Source of the DNA: Saltatorellus ferox
GTDB taxonomy: Bacteria > Planctomycetota > UBA1135 > GCA-002686595
Reading direction: 5' to 3'
DNA: 64,000 nt
NCBI GenBank assembly: GCA_007751475.1
Contig: CP036434.1
Span: 3,663,524-3,727,523, forward strand
Position 1 is the stretch's first letter. Each line of letters opens with the position of its first letter. The position numbers and the translations under genes were made by a program. Below the pieces are notes generated by a model. It did not search any database, had not been told where the DNA came from, and saw nothing but the letters and a program-made list of their open reading frames with translations. Positions 17,056 through 27,100 of the stretch are shown one piece after another.

Positions 17056-17514
17056 ATGAACACGAAACTCTTCCTCTCCCTCGCTCTCGCCCTTCCGATG
17101 TTCGCCTCCTGTGACGGAGCCGTCGACGCCGCCTCGAAGGCCGGCGACAGCGCCACCGCCGCCGCCAAGGGCGCGATGGACAAGGCCGGCGACATGATGG
17201 GAGACCTCAAGAACATGGACCTCAGCTCGCTCTCGATGGATGCGATCAAGGAGAAGGCCGGTCAGCTCACCTCGACGATGACCGAGAAGCTCGGCAGCAT
17301 CAAGGACGTCGCCACCGCCGAGAAGTTCAAGGAGACCTTCGGCGGCGCCGCCGACATGCTCAGCAACATGAAGGACAAGCTGGGCGCCAGCCTCCCCGGC
17401 ATGGACTCCCTCAAGAGCGCCGTCGAGAATCTCAAGAGCCAGTTCGGCGCGGACTCCAAGGTCATGGAAGTCCTGAAGCCGATGCTCGAGAAGCTCAGCA
17501 ACCTGTTCAACTGA
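17056..17514 (+). CDS. Small helical lipoprotein, unknown
   Basis: The protein has 152 residues from ATG 17056. A signal with lipobox (LALALPMFASC) is followed by an almost entirely amphipathic helical chain rich in Ala, Lys, Asp and Met, with repeated 'K-A-GD' and 'MKDKLGASLPGMDSLKSAVENL' like segments. It resembles LEA-like or Lpp-like periplasmic helical lipoproteins. No catalytic motif is present. The codon use (many GCC/AAG/GAC) and short length suggest good expression. Neighbours (mog upstream, an MBL hydrolase downstream) give no hint of its role. Confidence 0.65.
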   Translation: MNTKLFLSLALALPMFASCDGAVDAASKAGDSATAAAKGAMDKAGDMMGDLKNMDLSSLSMDAIKEKAGQLTSTMTEKLGSIKDVATAEKFKETFGGAADMLSNMKDKLGASLPGMDSLKSAVENLKSQFGADSKVMEVLKPMLEKLSNLFN

Positions 17515-17575
17515 TCTTCACGCGACGCCGGCTCTTCGCGCCACATCGGGCGGCCCGGCCCTTATCCTCGGCGGC

Positions 17576-18973
17576 ATGAAGTCGCCGAAAATCAGGTTCC
17601 TGGGTGCCGCTGGCACCGTCACCGGCTCTCGTTTCCTTCTGGAGACGGGAGCCGCGCGCGTTTTGATCGACTGCGGGCTCTTCCAGGGGGAGAAGTCGAT
17701 CCGCCAGCGCAACTGGGAGCCGTTCCTCGTTCCGCCCCGTGAGATCGACGCCGTCGTCCTCACGCACGCCCACATCGATCACACTGGCTACCTGCCTGCC
17801 CTTTGCCGCGACGGCTTCTCCGGGCCGATTCACTGCACGCCTGCGACGGCGGACCTGACGGAGATGCTGCTGGAGGACAGCGCGCGCATCAGCCAAGAAG
17901 ACGCACGCTACGCCAATCGCAAGGGTTTCAGCCGACACCATCCCGCGCTTCCGCTCTACACGGTGGAGGACGCCAAGGAGGCCGCCGAGCAGCTCCGCAC
18001 CGCCGCCTTCAACCGCTGGTTCCGCGTCGCGCCGGGCTTCGAGGTCCGCTATCGGCATGCTGGCCACATCATCGGCTCGGCGATGGTGGAGGCGCGCGTC
18101 AGCGCGGACGGCGGCGATCCGGTTCGCGTGCTCTTCTCCGGTGATATCGGACGCTACGACGCGCCGCTCGTCCCCGATCCGACGGAGCCCGAGGACTGCG
18201 ACGTGCTCGTGATCGAGTCGACCTACGGGGATCGCAGCCACCCGGAGTCCCGCATCGAAGAGCAGCTCGAAGAGATCCTGCGCAAGGGGATTCCCCGCGG
18301 CGCGACGATCCTCTTCGCGGCCTTTGCGGTCGGCCGCTCCCAGCAGCTGGTCTATCTGCTCGACAAGGTGATGGATGAGATCGGTATGACCGTTCCGATT
18401 CACCTCGACAGCCCGATGGCCGCCAACGCCACGAAGATCTATCGCCGCTATCCCGAGGAGAGCGGGCTGGAGAACGTCGACATGCGCTCCGGAAGCAGTC
18501 CGGTCTTCGGCAAGAACGTCTACCTGCATCGGTCCGCCGACGAATCGCGCAGGCTCAACGATCTCACGGGACCGCGCGTCATCATCGCGAGCAGCGGGAT
18601 GATGACCGGCGGCCGGATCCTGCACCATCTGAAGCGCTGCCTGCCGGACGAGAACAACCTCGTCGTACTCGGTGGCTACCAGGCCGCGGGGACCCGCGGG
18701 CGCAGGCTCCAGAACGGCGAAAAGACGATCCGCATCCACGGTCAGGAGATCGAGAACCGAGCGGAGACGGCGCAGCTGACGGGCCTTTCCGCGCACGCCG
18801 ATGCGAACGAGCTCCTGCGGTGGGTCAAGGATCTACCCGCTCCGAAGCAGACCTTCATCGTTCATGGCGAGGACGACGCCCGCGAGGTCTTCGCGAAGCG
18901 TCTCCAGAACGAGCGCGGCCACCACTGCATCCTGCCCGAGCACGGCTCGACGCACGAACTGCAGAAGCTCTGA
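17576..18973 (+). CDS. MBL-fold/beta-CASP metallohydrolase (predicted RNase)
   Basis: The protein has 465 residues. The metallo-beta-lactamase core starts 'IRFLGAAGTVTGSRFLLE' with the zinc motif HAHIDH (His64, His66, Asp68, His69). Further ligands lie at 'AGHIIGSAM' and 'FSGDIGR'. A beta-CASP insertion runs from 'VIESTYGDR' through 'FAVGRSQQLVYLL' and 'VIIASSGMMTGGRILHHL', and the C-terminal 'LSAHAD' and 'VHGEDDAREVFAKRL' motifs are intact. This is the architecture of TTHA0252/CPSF-like single-strand RNases. It probably acts in the cytoplasm on RNA. It converges on the DUF454 gene with a 2-bp gap. Confidence 0.92.
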   Translation: MKSPKIRFLGAAGTVTGSRFLLETGAARVLIDCGLFQGEKSIRQRNWEPFLVPPREIDAVVLTHAHIDHTGYLPALCRDGFSGPIHCTPATADLTEMLLEDSARISQEDARYANRKGFSRHHPALPLYTVEDAKEAAEQLRTAAFNRWFRVAPGFEVRYRHAGHIIGSAMVEARVSADGGDPVRVLFSGDIGRYDAPLVPDPTEPEDCDVLVIESTYGDRSHPESRIEEQLEEILRKGIPRGATILFAAFAVGRSQQLVYLLDKVMDEIGMTVPIHLDSPMAANATKIYRRYPEESGLENVDMRSGSSPVFGKNVYLHRSADESRRLNDLTGPRVIIASSGMMTGGRILHHLKRCLPDENNLVVLGGYQAAGTRGRRLQNGEKTIRIHGQEIENRAETAQLTGLSAHADANELLRWVKDLPAPKQTFIVHGEDDAREVFAKRLQNERGHHCILPEHGSTHELQKL

Positions 18974-18975
18974 TC

Positions 18976-19518
18976 TCATTGGCGTCGACGGGTCGGCAGG
19001 CGCGCGACGTAGTACGCGCCGAAGAGCGCGAGGCAGAGCACCATGACCGCGGGTAGGGGCTTCGCGCGCAGCGGCACCAGCAGGGCGAACGCGACGAATA
19101 CCGTCATCATCGAGATGGCGGTCACCTTCACGCCCATGGAGACGCCTCGGCCCGCGCGGTAGTCGTCGATCAGCGGCCCGAAGGTCTTGTTCCGCAGGAG
19201 CCATTCGTAGAGGCGCGGGGAGCTACGCGCGAAGCACGCGGCCGCCAGGAGCAGCATCGGGGTCGTCGGAAGGCCGGGCACCACGATGCCGACGGCGCCC
19301 ACGACGACGAAGCTGATGCCGCCAGCGGCCCACAGCGCGCGCTGCCAGGCGGGCCGTCCGCGCTGCAGCTCCAGCGCTTCGCGGAGGGCCGCTTCCCGGG
19401 CTTCCGCCGTATCCTCGACCATTGCCCTCTTCGAGCCGGTCCCCTTGCTGGCATCGCTCACGGACCGGTCAGCGCTGGGCGTCTCGGCTGGCGTTTCCGC
19501 TGGCGTCGCGGCTGGCAT
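18976..19518 (-). CDS. DUF454 (YbaN-like) inner-membrane protein
   Basis: The protein has up to 180 residues (start 19518, overlapping the upstream rhomboid gene by 50 bp); ATG 19422 would give a 148-residue core. The DUF454 signature is clear: 'GIVVPGLPTTPMLLLAAACFARSSPRLYEWLLRN' in sense, then 'FGPLIDDYRAGRGVS', with membrane helices before and after. Function of the family is not established. The longer N-terminus is an Ala/Thr/Glu-Pro repeat (PAATPAETPAETP) that overlaps the repeated tail of the rhomboid gene, so both frames read through the same repeated DNA. Confidence 0.85.
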   Translation of the reverse strand: MPAATPAETPAETPSADRSVSDASKGTGSKRAMVEDTAEAREAALREALELQRGRPAWQRALWAAGGISFVVVGAVGIVVPGLPTTPMLLLAAACFARSSPRLYEWLLRNKTFGPLIDDYRAGRGVSMGVKVTAISMMTVFVAFALLVPLRAKPLPAVMVLCLALFGAYYVARLPTRRRQ

Positions 19519-20410
19519 CTCGGCCGGCGTCTCGCCGGGCGCGCTCGCTCAGCAGCCACTCGCGCAGCTCCACCGACTGGATGATCTGAGGCTCCATCTC
19601 GTAGGCCTCCAGCAACGCATCCGTGCTCTCCTGATCGCGTCCCATGTGGTAGAGCGCGAGCCCGTAGTTGTTGAGCGATCCCGCGCTGCGCCCTCCCATG
19701 GAGAACAGCTGCTCGTAGAGGTCGGCCGCGTCGAGGTAGCGGCCTTCCTCGAGGGCTGCGAGCGCACGGATCTGAAGGATCGCCGCAGGGGCCACCCTGG
19801 TCCCGTCTCCAAGACGGAAGAAGATCGCGGTACCGAGGCCCACCAGGAGCAGAGGAGCCAACCAGGCGCGACGCAGACCCAGAAGGAAACCCATGGCGGC
19901 CCCACCCGCGTGAGCGCCGTTGGCGATCCGCATCACTCCGGCCTCCGTCGCGATGATGCAGAGGAAGAACCAGCCGATGAGCAGGTTGAGGGTCGAGCGA
20001 TCGATGACGCCCCTGAACTTCGGGTCGTGTCGGCCGCGTGCCCACGCGAACATCGCAAAGGCGTACACCACCCCGGAGAGTCCGATGGCGTTGTTGAGCA
20101 TCAGGACCTCCGTTCCGCTCGCGGCGAGGGCCGAGACGATCGTCAGGCCCGCCGTCCACGCCGGGCCGATGCGAGACTCGATCGCCCGCCCCAGCTGCCA
20201 GATCCAGAAGACGTTGAACGCAAGGTGCAGGATCCCCCCATGGGGGAAGACGGTCGTGAGGTAGCGCCACGGCTCCGTCAGCGCGTCGAGCGGAGTGAGG
20301 ATCAGGTGCTGAACGCTACGACCCGTCTCCTGGGCGATGAAGGTGGCGATGGATCCCACGCACAGGATCGTGGTGACGGGGCTGCGTTCCGCTTGCTCTA
20401 GGATTCCCAC
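19469..20410 (-). CDS. Rhomboid-family intramembrane serine protease with C-terminal TPR-like tail
   Basis: The protein has 313 residues and about six membrane helices. Rhomboid catalytic residues are present: GLSG with Ser112 and the partner His167 in 'ANGAHAGGAAMGF'. The 'HLAFNVFWIWQLG' segment corresponds to the conserved HxxxN region of helix 2. Residues about 215-295 form two helical hairpins (ALAALEEGRYLDAADLYEQL, LNNYGLALYHMGRDQESTDA) of TPR type, probably cytoplasmic. The C-terminus ends in a D-A-S/G-R repeat. Rhomboids cleave membrane-embedded substrates; the TPR may recruit them. It is co-oriented with DUF454 downstream and the BatD-like gene upstream. Confidence 0.9.
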   Translation of the reverse strand: MGILEQAERSPVTTILCVGSIATFIAQETGRSVQHLILTPLDALTEPWRYLTTVFPHGGILHLAFNVFWIWQLGRAIESRIGPAWTAGLTIVSALAASGTEVLMLNNAIGLSGVVYAFAMFAWARGRHDPKFRGVIDRSTLNLLIGWFFLCIIATEAGVMRIANGAHAGGAAMGFLLGLRRAWLAPLLLVGLGTAIFFRLGDGTRVAPAAILQIRALAALEEGRYLDAADLYEQLFSMGGRSAGSLNNYGLALYHMGRDQESTDALLEAYEMEPQIIQSVELREWLLSERARRDAGRDASRDASGNASRDAQR

Positions 20411-20427
20411 AGGAAGGTGACTCCGTG

Positions 20428-21570
20428 TCAGGCGTCGCGGGAGGAAGCGTCGGCGCGGGCCTCGCCGAACGCGAGATGCCGACGAATCACCGACGCAACG
20501 GCGAGGGCGAACACCAGGGAGAGAACGCCGATCGTCCAGTAGGGGATCGACCGGGGCTCGGGGTCAAGGACATCGGATCCGTCGGCCATCGCAGCGGTCT
20601 CGTCGGAGGGGGGAGCGCTCCCCTGGACGACCCGCAGCGTCGGCGGGGCAGCCATGGCCAGCGCGTACCCCGGCGGCTCCCCGGAAGGGTCGAAGTACGC
20701 GAGCGAAGCCGTTGGCAGCGCGTCGACGGACGGAGACCTCGCGAGGAGTGAGATCGTCACGACCTGCGCACCGTTGGAATCGTCGGCATCGACCGTTCGG
20801 CCCTGCTCCGTGAAGGCGTCGCTGCTCGCGAGCTTGATCGATCTCGGATCGACGTCATGGGCAGGAGATCGTCCGAGTGAGCGGACGGTGACCCGGAGGT
20901 CGACCGTCTCTCCGGCGCTGGCCGTGGGAGCCGGGGTGGTGGCCTTCAGCTCGAAGCGGCCGACGGCGCCCGCGAACTCGAAGGGTCGTCCTTCTTCGGG
21001 AAGCTCCAGGATCTGAAGCTCGGCGCTCGAACCGACGGCGTCTGCGGTTCTTCGATCCACGGGAACGCGGCCCTGTACGAAGTCCTCGCGGAACTCGGTC
21101 GCGACGGCGTAGTGGGCGGTCGGAGCCGGCAGCTCGATCACGCCCGACCGCGGAGCGCGGAACCAGTGGCGAATGGTGTAGGTGGCGAGCCTGCCCGAGG
21201 GCCCCTCGGTGAGCAGCGGCCCCTGCGCGTGATCGACCTCTCCGTCGACCACGACCGTGCGGCTCGCCGGGTCGGGCGCTCCCTCGAACTCCGGCACCGC
21301 CAAGAAACGCCCGGACGCGAGAGCGTCGAATCCGCCGACCTGAAGGGGGAGATCCAGGGGCTTCGGGTAGAGCTGGAGCAGGTTCCCGCTCTCCCAGGCC
21401 GCCGGGAGCGTGATCTCCAGGGTCACAGGGATGGCCTCACCCGCGTACGGCGCTCGCTCGGGGAGCCTCCAGTTCACCGCGACATCCGGGAACGACGAAC
21501 CCGGTCCCGCCCACACGACGCTGACGAGGGCGCTGAGTAAGAACGATGAGAATGTGCTGAGCCGTGCCAT
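20428..21570 (-). CDS. BatD-like membrane-anchored beta-sandwich protein
   Basis: The protein has 380 residues from ATG 21570 (8 residues longer if 21594 is used). It has a signal peptide (FSSFLLSALVSVVWA), then beta-rich repeats with 'APYAGEAIPVTLEI' and 'TASAGETVDLRVTVRSLGRS', which is the 'vGe.i.l.i.v' pattern of BatD/oxygen-tolerance proteins. One membrane helix lies near the C-terminus (IPYWTIGVLSLVFALAVASVI) with a short cytoplasmic tail. BatD normally works with vWA-domain Bat proteins and a MoxR ATPase; none of these is in the window, so the assignment rests on architecture. It is transcribed just ahead of the rhomboid gene (17-bp gap). Confidence 0.6.
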   Translation of the reverse strand: MARLSTFSSFLLSALVSVVWAGPGSSFPDVAVNWRLPERAPYAGEAIPVTLEITLPAAWESGNLLQLYPKPLDLPLQVGGFDALASGRFLAVPEFEGAPDPASRTVVVDGEVDHAQGPLLTEGPSGRLATYTIRHWFRAPRSGVIELPAPTAHYAVATEFREDFVQGRVPVDRRTADAVGSSAELQILELPEEGRPFEFAGAVGRFELKATTPAPTASAGETVDLRVTVRSLGRSPAHDVDPRSIKLASSDAFTEQGRTVDADDSNGAQVVTISLLARSPSVDALPTASLAYFDPSGEPPGYALAMAAPPTLRVVQGSAPPSDETAAMADGSDVLDPEPRSIPYWTIGVLSLVFALAVASVIRRHLAFGEARADASSRDA

Positions 21571-21642
21571 GGAATGGGTGAGACCGTATCTCATGGGACA
21601 GCTAAGATCGCCTCCTAAGGCCCTGATCTCCATTACCCACGC
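21571..21642. promoter_or_regulatory. Divergent intergenic region, BatD-like and thioredoxin/TPR genes
   Basis: A 72-bp gap separates two divergently transcribed genes and should contain both promoters. No confident core promoter motif can be picked by eye. Confidence 0.3.
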
Positions 21643-23967
21643 ATGCTGCTTTCCTTCGTCCCGGTCCTCATCGCTCCCTTCTTCCCTCAGTCGCCTCCGG
21701 CGGCGCCCGCGCAGGGTAGCCAGGCGCCCGCGCAGGGTAGCCAGGTCACGGGCGCGGATCCCCGCGCGGCCATGTGGCCCGCCCCGACCGCAGAGGACTG
21801 GGCCAAGCCCGTCCAGATCACCTTCCAGCGAACCTGGGAGGACGCGCGCGCCGTGTCCAAGGAGACCGGCAAGCCGATCCTCGTCTGCGTCAACATGGAC
21901 GGCGAGATCGCGAGCGAGCACTACGCCGGGATCCGCTACCGCGACTCCGAGATGGCGAAGTTCCACGAGCCCTACGTGAACGTGATCGCCTCGGTCTACC
22001 GCCATAATCCGCGGGACTACGACGAGAACGGCGAGCGTGTCCTGTGCCCGCGTTTTGGCAGCGTGACCTGCGGTGAACACATCGCGATGGAGCCGATCGT
22101 CTACGGCATGTTCCTGGACCAGACCCGCGTCTCGCCGCGGCACATCGGCGTCGAGCTGGACGGCACGGAGATGTATGACGTTTTCTACGCACTGGACGTG
22201 AAGTCGGTGTTCGAGGCCCTCGACGAGGGGATCAAGAACCGGCCCGACACGCGGAACCCCGATGCTGGCCGCGATCGCTCCGAGGAGGAACTCGTGGCGA
22301 GCCGCGACGTACTCCATCGCCGGATCATCGAGGAGAAGTTCCGGGTGGCGAAGCGACAGGAGCGTCAGCGGCTCCTCGATCTTTCCGCGAAACTGGGCGC
22401 CGGCGCGCCGATCGAGCTCCTGCGCATGGCGCTCTTCGGCCTCGACGTCGAACTCGCGTCCCAGGCCCGTGCGATCCTCGCGGAGCAGCGCTCGGAGGCC
22501 GCCATCGATCTGATCGCCGAGGCCCTCGCGGTGCCGATGCCTCCGTCCGATCGTGAACTTCTGCTCGGAGCACTCGAGGCGATGGCGCCGACCTATGCGC
22601 GAGCCAAATCCCTGAGCGTGACGCTGCGCGGTCTGGAAGCAGGCCCGATGCAGGAGCAGGTCCAGAAGCTCGCGGAGAAGCTCGGCAAGACCTCGGCGAG
22701 CGAGGCGGTGGTGGAGCGCTATGAGCTTGAAGCGCGGCTCGATCGAGCGCTGGAGGTGGCGAGCGCGGGACGTCCGGGGGACGCCGGTGCGGCCGCCGCC
22801 CCGCCGACGCCCGCGGAACTCGCCGAGGCGGAGACCATCCGCGCGGAGTCGATGCTGGCCCTCGCGGTCGATCCCGAAGCCGCACCTGGGATGGCGGGGA
22901 GCGCCCGCGCTCGCCGCTTCACGGAGCTGCGCTTCCTGGAGGCCAAGGAGGCCGCCGAGGCAGCTGAAGCCGCGACAGGCGCCTCCTGGAGAACCCGCGC
23001 CGTCCTGGGCCTGGTTGCGTTCTACAGCGGCGAGACCGAGGCGTGGCAGGAGCCCATCCGCGCCGCCTACAGGTCCTTGAGCGACGACCCGGAAAGCGCT
23101 GCCTCCGAGTCCGCCACGGGCTGGCTCGGCATGGCCGTCCTGTCGCTGTTCACGGACGACGGCGTCGCGCAGATCCGAGAGGCCGCGCGCGCCGGCGGCG
23201 ACTGGCCGGCGGATGCGATGGCCGAGGTGAACACGGCCTTCGACCTCCTGAGTCAGCACCCCCTCGGCACCGACGAGCACGCCACGAAGCACCACGACTT
23301 CCTGATCCGGATGGGGGCGCGCCGACGCGCTTTCGATGCACTGGAGCGCGGGCTGCGCCGATTCCCCGCCAGCTGGGGTTTGCACGGTCGGTTCCGCGAG
23401 CGACTGCTCTACACGCGCGGCGTGGATGGGCTCCTTGAGGTCTATGCCCAGCGGGCCGACGCCCCGGGAGCCACGGCCAGCGACGCCTGGTACGCGGGGT
23501 TCGCGGCGCTCGTCGGCGGCGAGTTCCGCAGGCGCCGTTCCCAGCCCGACGAGGCTCTCGCCGCCTACGGTGCGGCGCTCGCGCACTTCGAGGCTTCGGT
23601 GCTTCGCAGCGAATCGACGAAGGACAGCGCGGACCACTACGCGGCGATGGCGCTGGCGGGGATGGCTCGCGTACAGCTCGACCAGGGCCAGCCGAAGCTC
23701 GCGGCCGAGCTCCTGCTCGCCTCGTTCGAGCGCAAGCCTGCGGCGGCGAACGCGCTCGATGGCCTCAACGCTTCGGGCGTGACGACGGCGTCCCTGGTGC
23801 TGCCGAAGCTCCAGGAGAACGGCGACCAGGAGACGGTTGACCGTCTGCAAGCGGGCCTCGATCGACTGCGGGAAATCGATCCCATGCTGCTGGAGAAGCC
23901 GGACTTCGAGAAGGTCCCGGACACCCCTGCGGCGCAGAACCGCGACCGGCGCGGCAGGCAGCGCTGA
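21643..23967 (+). CDS. Exported thioredoxin-fold/TPR-repeat protein
   Basis: The protein has 774 residues. The N-terminus is a short signal (MLLSFVPVLIAPFFPQS) followed by a duplicated Ala-Pro-Ala-Gln-Gly-Ser-Gln linker. Residues about 60-190 look like a thioredoxin-fold domain of the type that starts 'W..A...A...gKPiLv.v'; the usual CxxC is absent (KPILVCVNMDGEIASEHY), so a redox role is unlikely, though lone cysteines occur (LCPRFGSVTC). The rest is helical repeats of TPR or HEAT type with an Ala-rich stretch near 395. Chaperone-like or scaffold function is possible but not shown. The divergent BatD-like neighbour is also extracytoplasmic. Confidence 0.65.
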   Translation: MLLSFVPVLIAPFFPQSPPAAPAQGSQAPAQGSQVTGADPRAAMWPAPTAEDWAKPVQITFQRTWEDARAVSKETGKPILVCVNMDGEIASEHYAGIRYRDSEMAKFHEPYVNVIASVYRHNPRDYDENGERVLCPRFGSVTCGEHIAMEPIVYGMFLDQTRVSPRHIGVELDGTEMYDVFYALDVKSVFEALDEGIKNRPDTRNPDAGRDRSEEELVASRDVLHRRIIEEKFRVAKRQERQRLLDLSAKLGAGAPIELLRMALFGLDVELASQARAILAEQRSEAAIDLIAEALAVPMPPSDRELLLGALEAMAPTYARAKSLSVTLRGLEAGPMQEQVQKLAEKLGKTSASEAVVERYELEARLDRALEVASAGRPGDAGAAAAPPTPAELAEAETIRAESMLALAVDPEAAPGMAGSARARRFTELRFLEAKEAAEAAEAATGASWRTRAVLGLVAFYSGETEAWQEPIRAAYRSLSDDPESAASESATGWLGMAVLSLFTDDGVAQIREAARAGGDWPADAMAEVNTAFDLLSQHPLGTDEHATKHHDFLIRMGARRRAFDALERGLRRFPASWGLHGRFRERLLYTRGVDGLLEVYAQRADAPGATASDAWYAGFAALVGGEFRRRRSQPDEALAAYGAALAHFEASVLRSESTKDSADHYAAMALAGMARVQLDQGQPKLAAELLLASFERKPAAANALDGLNASGVTTASLVLPKLQENGDQETVDRLQAGLDRLREIDPMLLEKPDFEKVPDTPAAQNRDRRGRQR
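21703..21744 (+). repeat. 21-bp perfect tandem duplication inside coding sequence
   Basis: GCGCCCGCGCAGGGTAGCCA(G) occurs twice in succession (21703-21723 and 21724-21744), encoding a doubled Ala-Pro-Ala-Gln-Gly-Ser-Gln just after the signal peptide. The reading frame is kept, so it only lengthens the linker. Confidence 0.85.
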
Positions 23968-24135
23968 CGCCAAGCAGACGCAGGCGTCCGGTCATCGGGA
24001 ACGCTTTACCTCAATGAGACAGCATTTGAGTGCAGTCTTCGTAAGAGGATGACGACGTGGGAAGTCCAGCGGCTTCGGGATGCGATCCTACGGCCGCAAC
24101 GCTCTCCTCTTCACAGGACCCCACGTCGGTACTCC

Positions 24136-27100
24136 ATGACCAGGTCTCTTTTCGTCCCCGCTGCGCTCTGCGTGGCCGCGCTCGGCGTCGCGTACGCCAG
24201 CGCCCCTTCGCCCGCTTCCCAGGATGCGCCTCTCCGTGGTCCCCGCAAGGTCGACCCGCGCTGGCACGCGCTGGTCGGCGGCACGGTGATCCCCGAGCCC
24301 GGCCGCGTGATCGAGAACGCCACCATCGTGATCCGCGACGGCGTCATCGAGTCCGTCGTGTCCGCGGGCGAGGCGCCCGAGGGTGCGCGCATCTGGGACT
24401 GCTCGGATCTCATCATCCACGCCGGGTTCATCGAGTCCTACGTGGGCGTCGAAGCGCCGAGGCCGGAGGCCACGGCCCAGGGCGGCTACTGGCAGACGGA
24501 CCTCGTCGTGCCCCAGCGGTCCGCGCTGGACGGCGGGCGCCTCGACGGCAGCGCGGCCAAGGACCTGCGCTCGGTCGGCTTCACGGCGGCCGCTTTGGCT
24601 CCCGAGGGGGCGATCCTGGGCGGTACCGCGGCCGTGGTCGCCGTCGGCTCGGAGGAGTCGGACTTCGAGGCGGCCAGCAGCGAGGTTCTGGAGGGCAACG
24701 CCTACCAGTCGATCTCCTTCCGGACCGCTGGCTGGGGCAGCGACGGCGTGCTCAGCTACCCGACCTCCGAGATGGGGGCCATCGCGCTCCTGCGCCAGGC
24801 GTTCGCGGATGCGGACCGCTACCAGCAGAGCCTGGCGGTGGATGCGCTTCAGTCGAACGGCCACGAGCCGCCGCAGCCGAGCGGAGCGCTCCAGGCGATC
24901 GCCGAGGCAGGCTCCGACAGGGCGATGATGTTCGTCAGCCGAGGTGAGCTGCAGACGCTTCGCGCGGCGAAGCTCGCCAGCGAACTGGGCCGTTCGATGA
25001 TCGTGAAGGGCACGGGCACGGAGTTCCGGCGCCTCGACGCCGTCGCGAGCCTCGGGCTCCCGATGGTCGTTCCGGTGGCGTTCCCGGAGGCGCCCGACGT
25101 CTCGACGCCCGAGAAGGCCGCGGCCCAGAGCCTGCGCGATCTCTGGGGCTGGGAAGAGGCTCCGAGCAACCTGGCGCGTCTCGCGAAGGCGGGCGTGACC
25201 GTGGCGCTCACGAGCGAGGGCCTGGAGAAGCGGAGTGAGTTCCCTGGCGCGGTGCGCAAGGCGATGGAGCGCGGCTTCACGGAGGAGGAAGCGCTCCGTG
25301 CCCTCACGATCACTCCCGCGAAGCTCCTGGGCGTCGACGACCGCCTCGGCCGCGTCGCCCCTGGGATGCTGGCGCATCTCGTCGTGCGCGAAGGGCAGCC
25401 CTTTGCGAAGGACGGCAAGATCCGCGACGTCTGGGTCGGCGGAAAGCGCTTCGCGGTGAACAAGGCCACGCCGCCGAGCCTGGACGGAACCTACGCCTTC
25501 GAGATCCCGAGCTTCGGTTCGCTCGATGGCGTCACGGGTGAGGTGATCGTTCGCGATCGCAAGACGCTGGAGTTCCGGGTCGGCGAGCGCATCATCGAGG
25601 CCAAGAAGGTGAACTTCGGTCCCTTCCACGTGCACTTTCACCTCGTGGGCAAGGACATCGAGGAGGGCCTGACGGGCATCTTCAGCGGCTCGGGTCTCTT
25701 CGAGGGCGAGAGCATCCACGGAACGCTGGCGAACCCGGACGGGACCTCGCAGTTCTGGACGGCGAAGCGCACTGGCGACGCGCCCGCGGTGGAGAAGAAG
25801 GGTGGAAAGGAAGGCCGCGGTGCGAAGGCCGCCGACGAGGCTGATTCATCCGAAGAAGTCGAGGGGGACGCCGAGGCGGCGAACCCGGAAGGCGGCGCTC
25901 CAGAGGTGGACGCCGAGGAAGCTGACGAGGAAACTGCCGGGGAAGGCGACGAAGAGAACGAAGCCGACGAGGAAGCCGACGCGAACTCCGACGGGGAAGG
26001 TGAAAAGTCCTCCGCCGCCGCGACGACCACCGAGGCACTTCGCAAGCTGCCGGTGCCCTTCGGTGCCTATGGTCGCCACGGAATGCCGGAAGCACGCACC
26101 GTGATCTTCAAGGGCGCCACGGTCTGGACCTCCGCCGACGCGGGCATCGTCGAGGGCGCGGTCGTCGTCATCGAGGACGGCAAGATCCGCTACGTCGGCC
26201 CCGCCGAGTTCGCGCCGAAGATCGAGGGCGCCGAGGAGTTCGACGCCACGGGCCTTCACATCACCCCGGGCCTGATCGACTGCCACAGCCACACCGGCAT
26301 CAGCGGGGGCGTCAACGAGGTCGGCCGCAGGGTCACCTCCGAGGTGCGCGTGGCCGACGTCATCGACCCGGATGACATGAACTTCTACCGTCAGCTCGCG
26401 GGCGGCCTCACGGCGGCCAACCAGCTGCACGGATCGGCCAACGCCATCGGTGGACAGAACTCGGTCGTCAAGCTCCGCTGGGGCGTCGACTACCCGGATC
26501 AGATGATCGCCGAGGGCGCGATGCCCGGCATCAAGTTCGCGCTGGGTGAGAACCCGAAGCGCGTGGCCGCTGGCACCGACCAGCCCGACGAGTACCCGAC
26601 GACCCGGATGGGCGTCGAGGCGCTGATCCGCGACCGCCTCGTGGCGGGCAAGGAGTACCGCGAGGAGTGGGAGCGCTACGAGAGGCTCTCGGGCTACGAG
26701 CGCCGCAGCACGATGCCGCCGCAGGTGAACCTGGAGCTCCAGGCTCTCGGGGAGATCGTGGCCGGTGAGCGCTGGATCCACAGCCACAGCTACCGCCAGG
26801 ACGAGATCCTGATGCTCGGTCGACTGGCCCAGGAGTTCGGCTTCAAGATCGGAACCTTCCAGCACGTGCTCGAGGGTTACAAGGTCGCCGACGCCATCGC
26901 GGAGTCCGCGGTGGGGGCGTCGACCTTCTCCGACTGGTGGGCCTACAAGTTCGAGGTGATCGACGCGATCCCGCACAACGCGGCCATCATGGCCTCGGTG
27001 GGCGTCAACGTCTCGATCAACTCGGACAGCGATGAGCACGCGCGCCGCCTCAACACCGAGGCCGCGAAGGCGATGAAGTACGGCGGCATGTCGCGCGCGG

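Noticed and set aside
21571..23973. Upstream extension of the BatD-like frame across the thioredoxin/TPR gene
   Set aside because: The extension has no signal or domain, while the opposite strand holds a coherent 774-residue protein.
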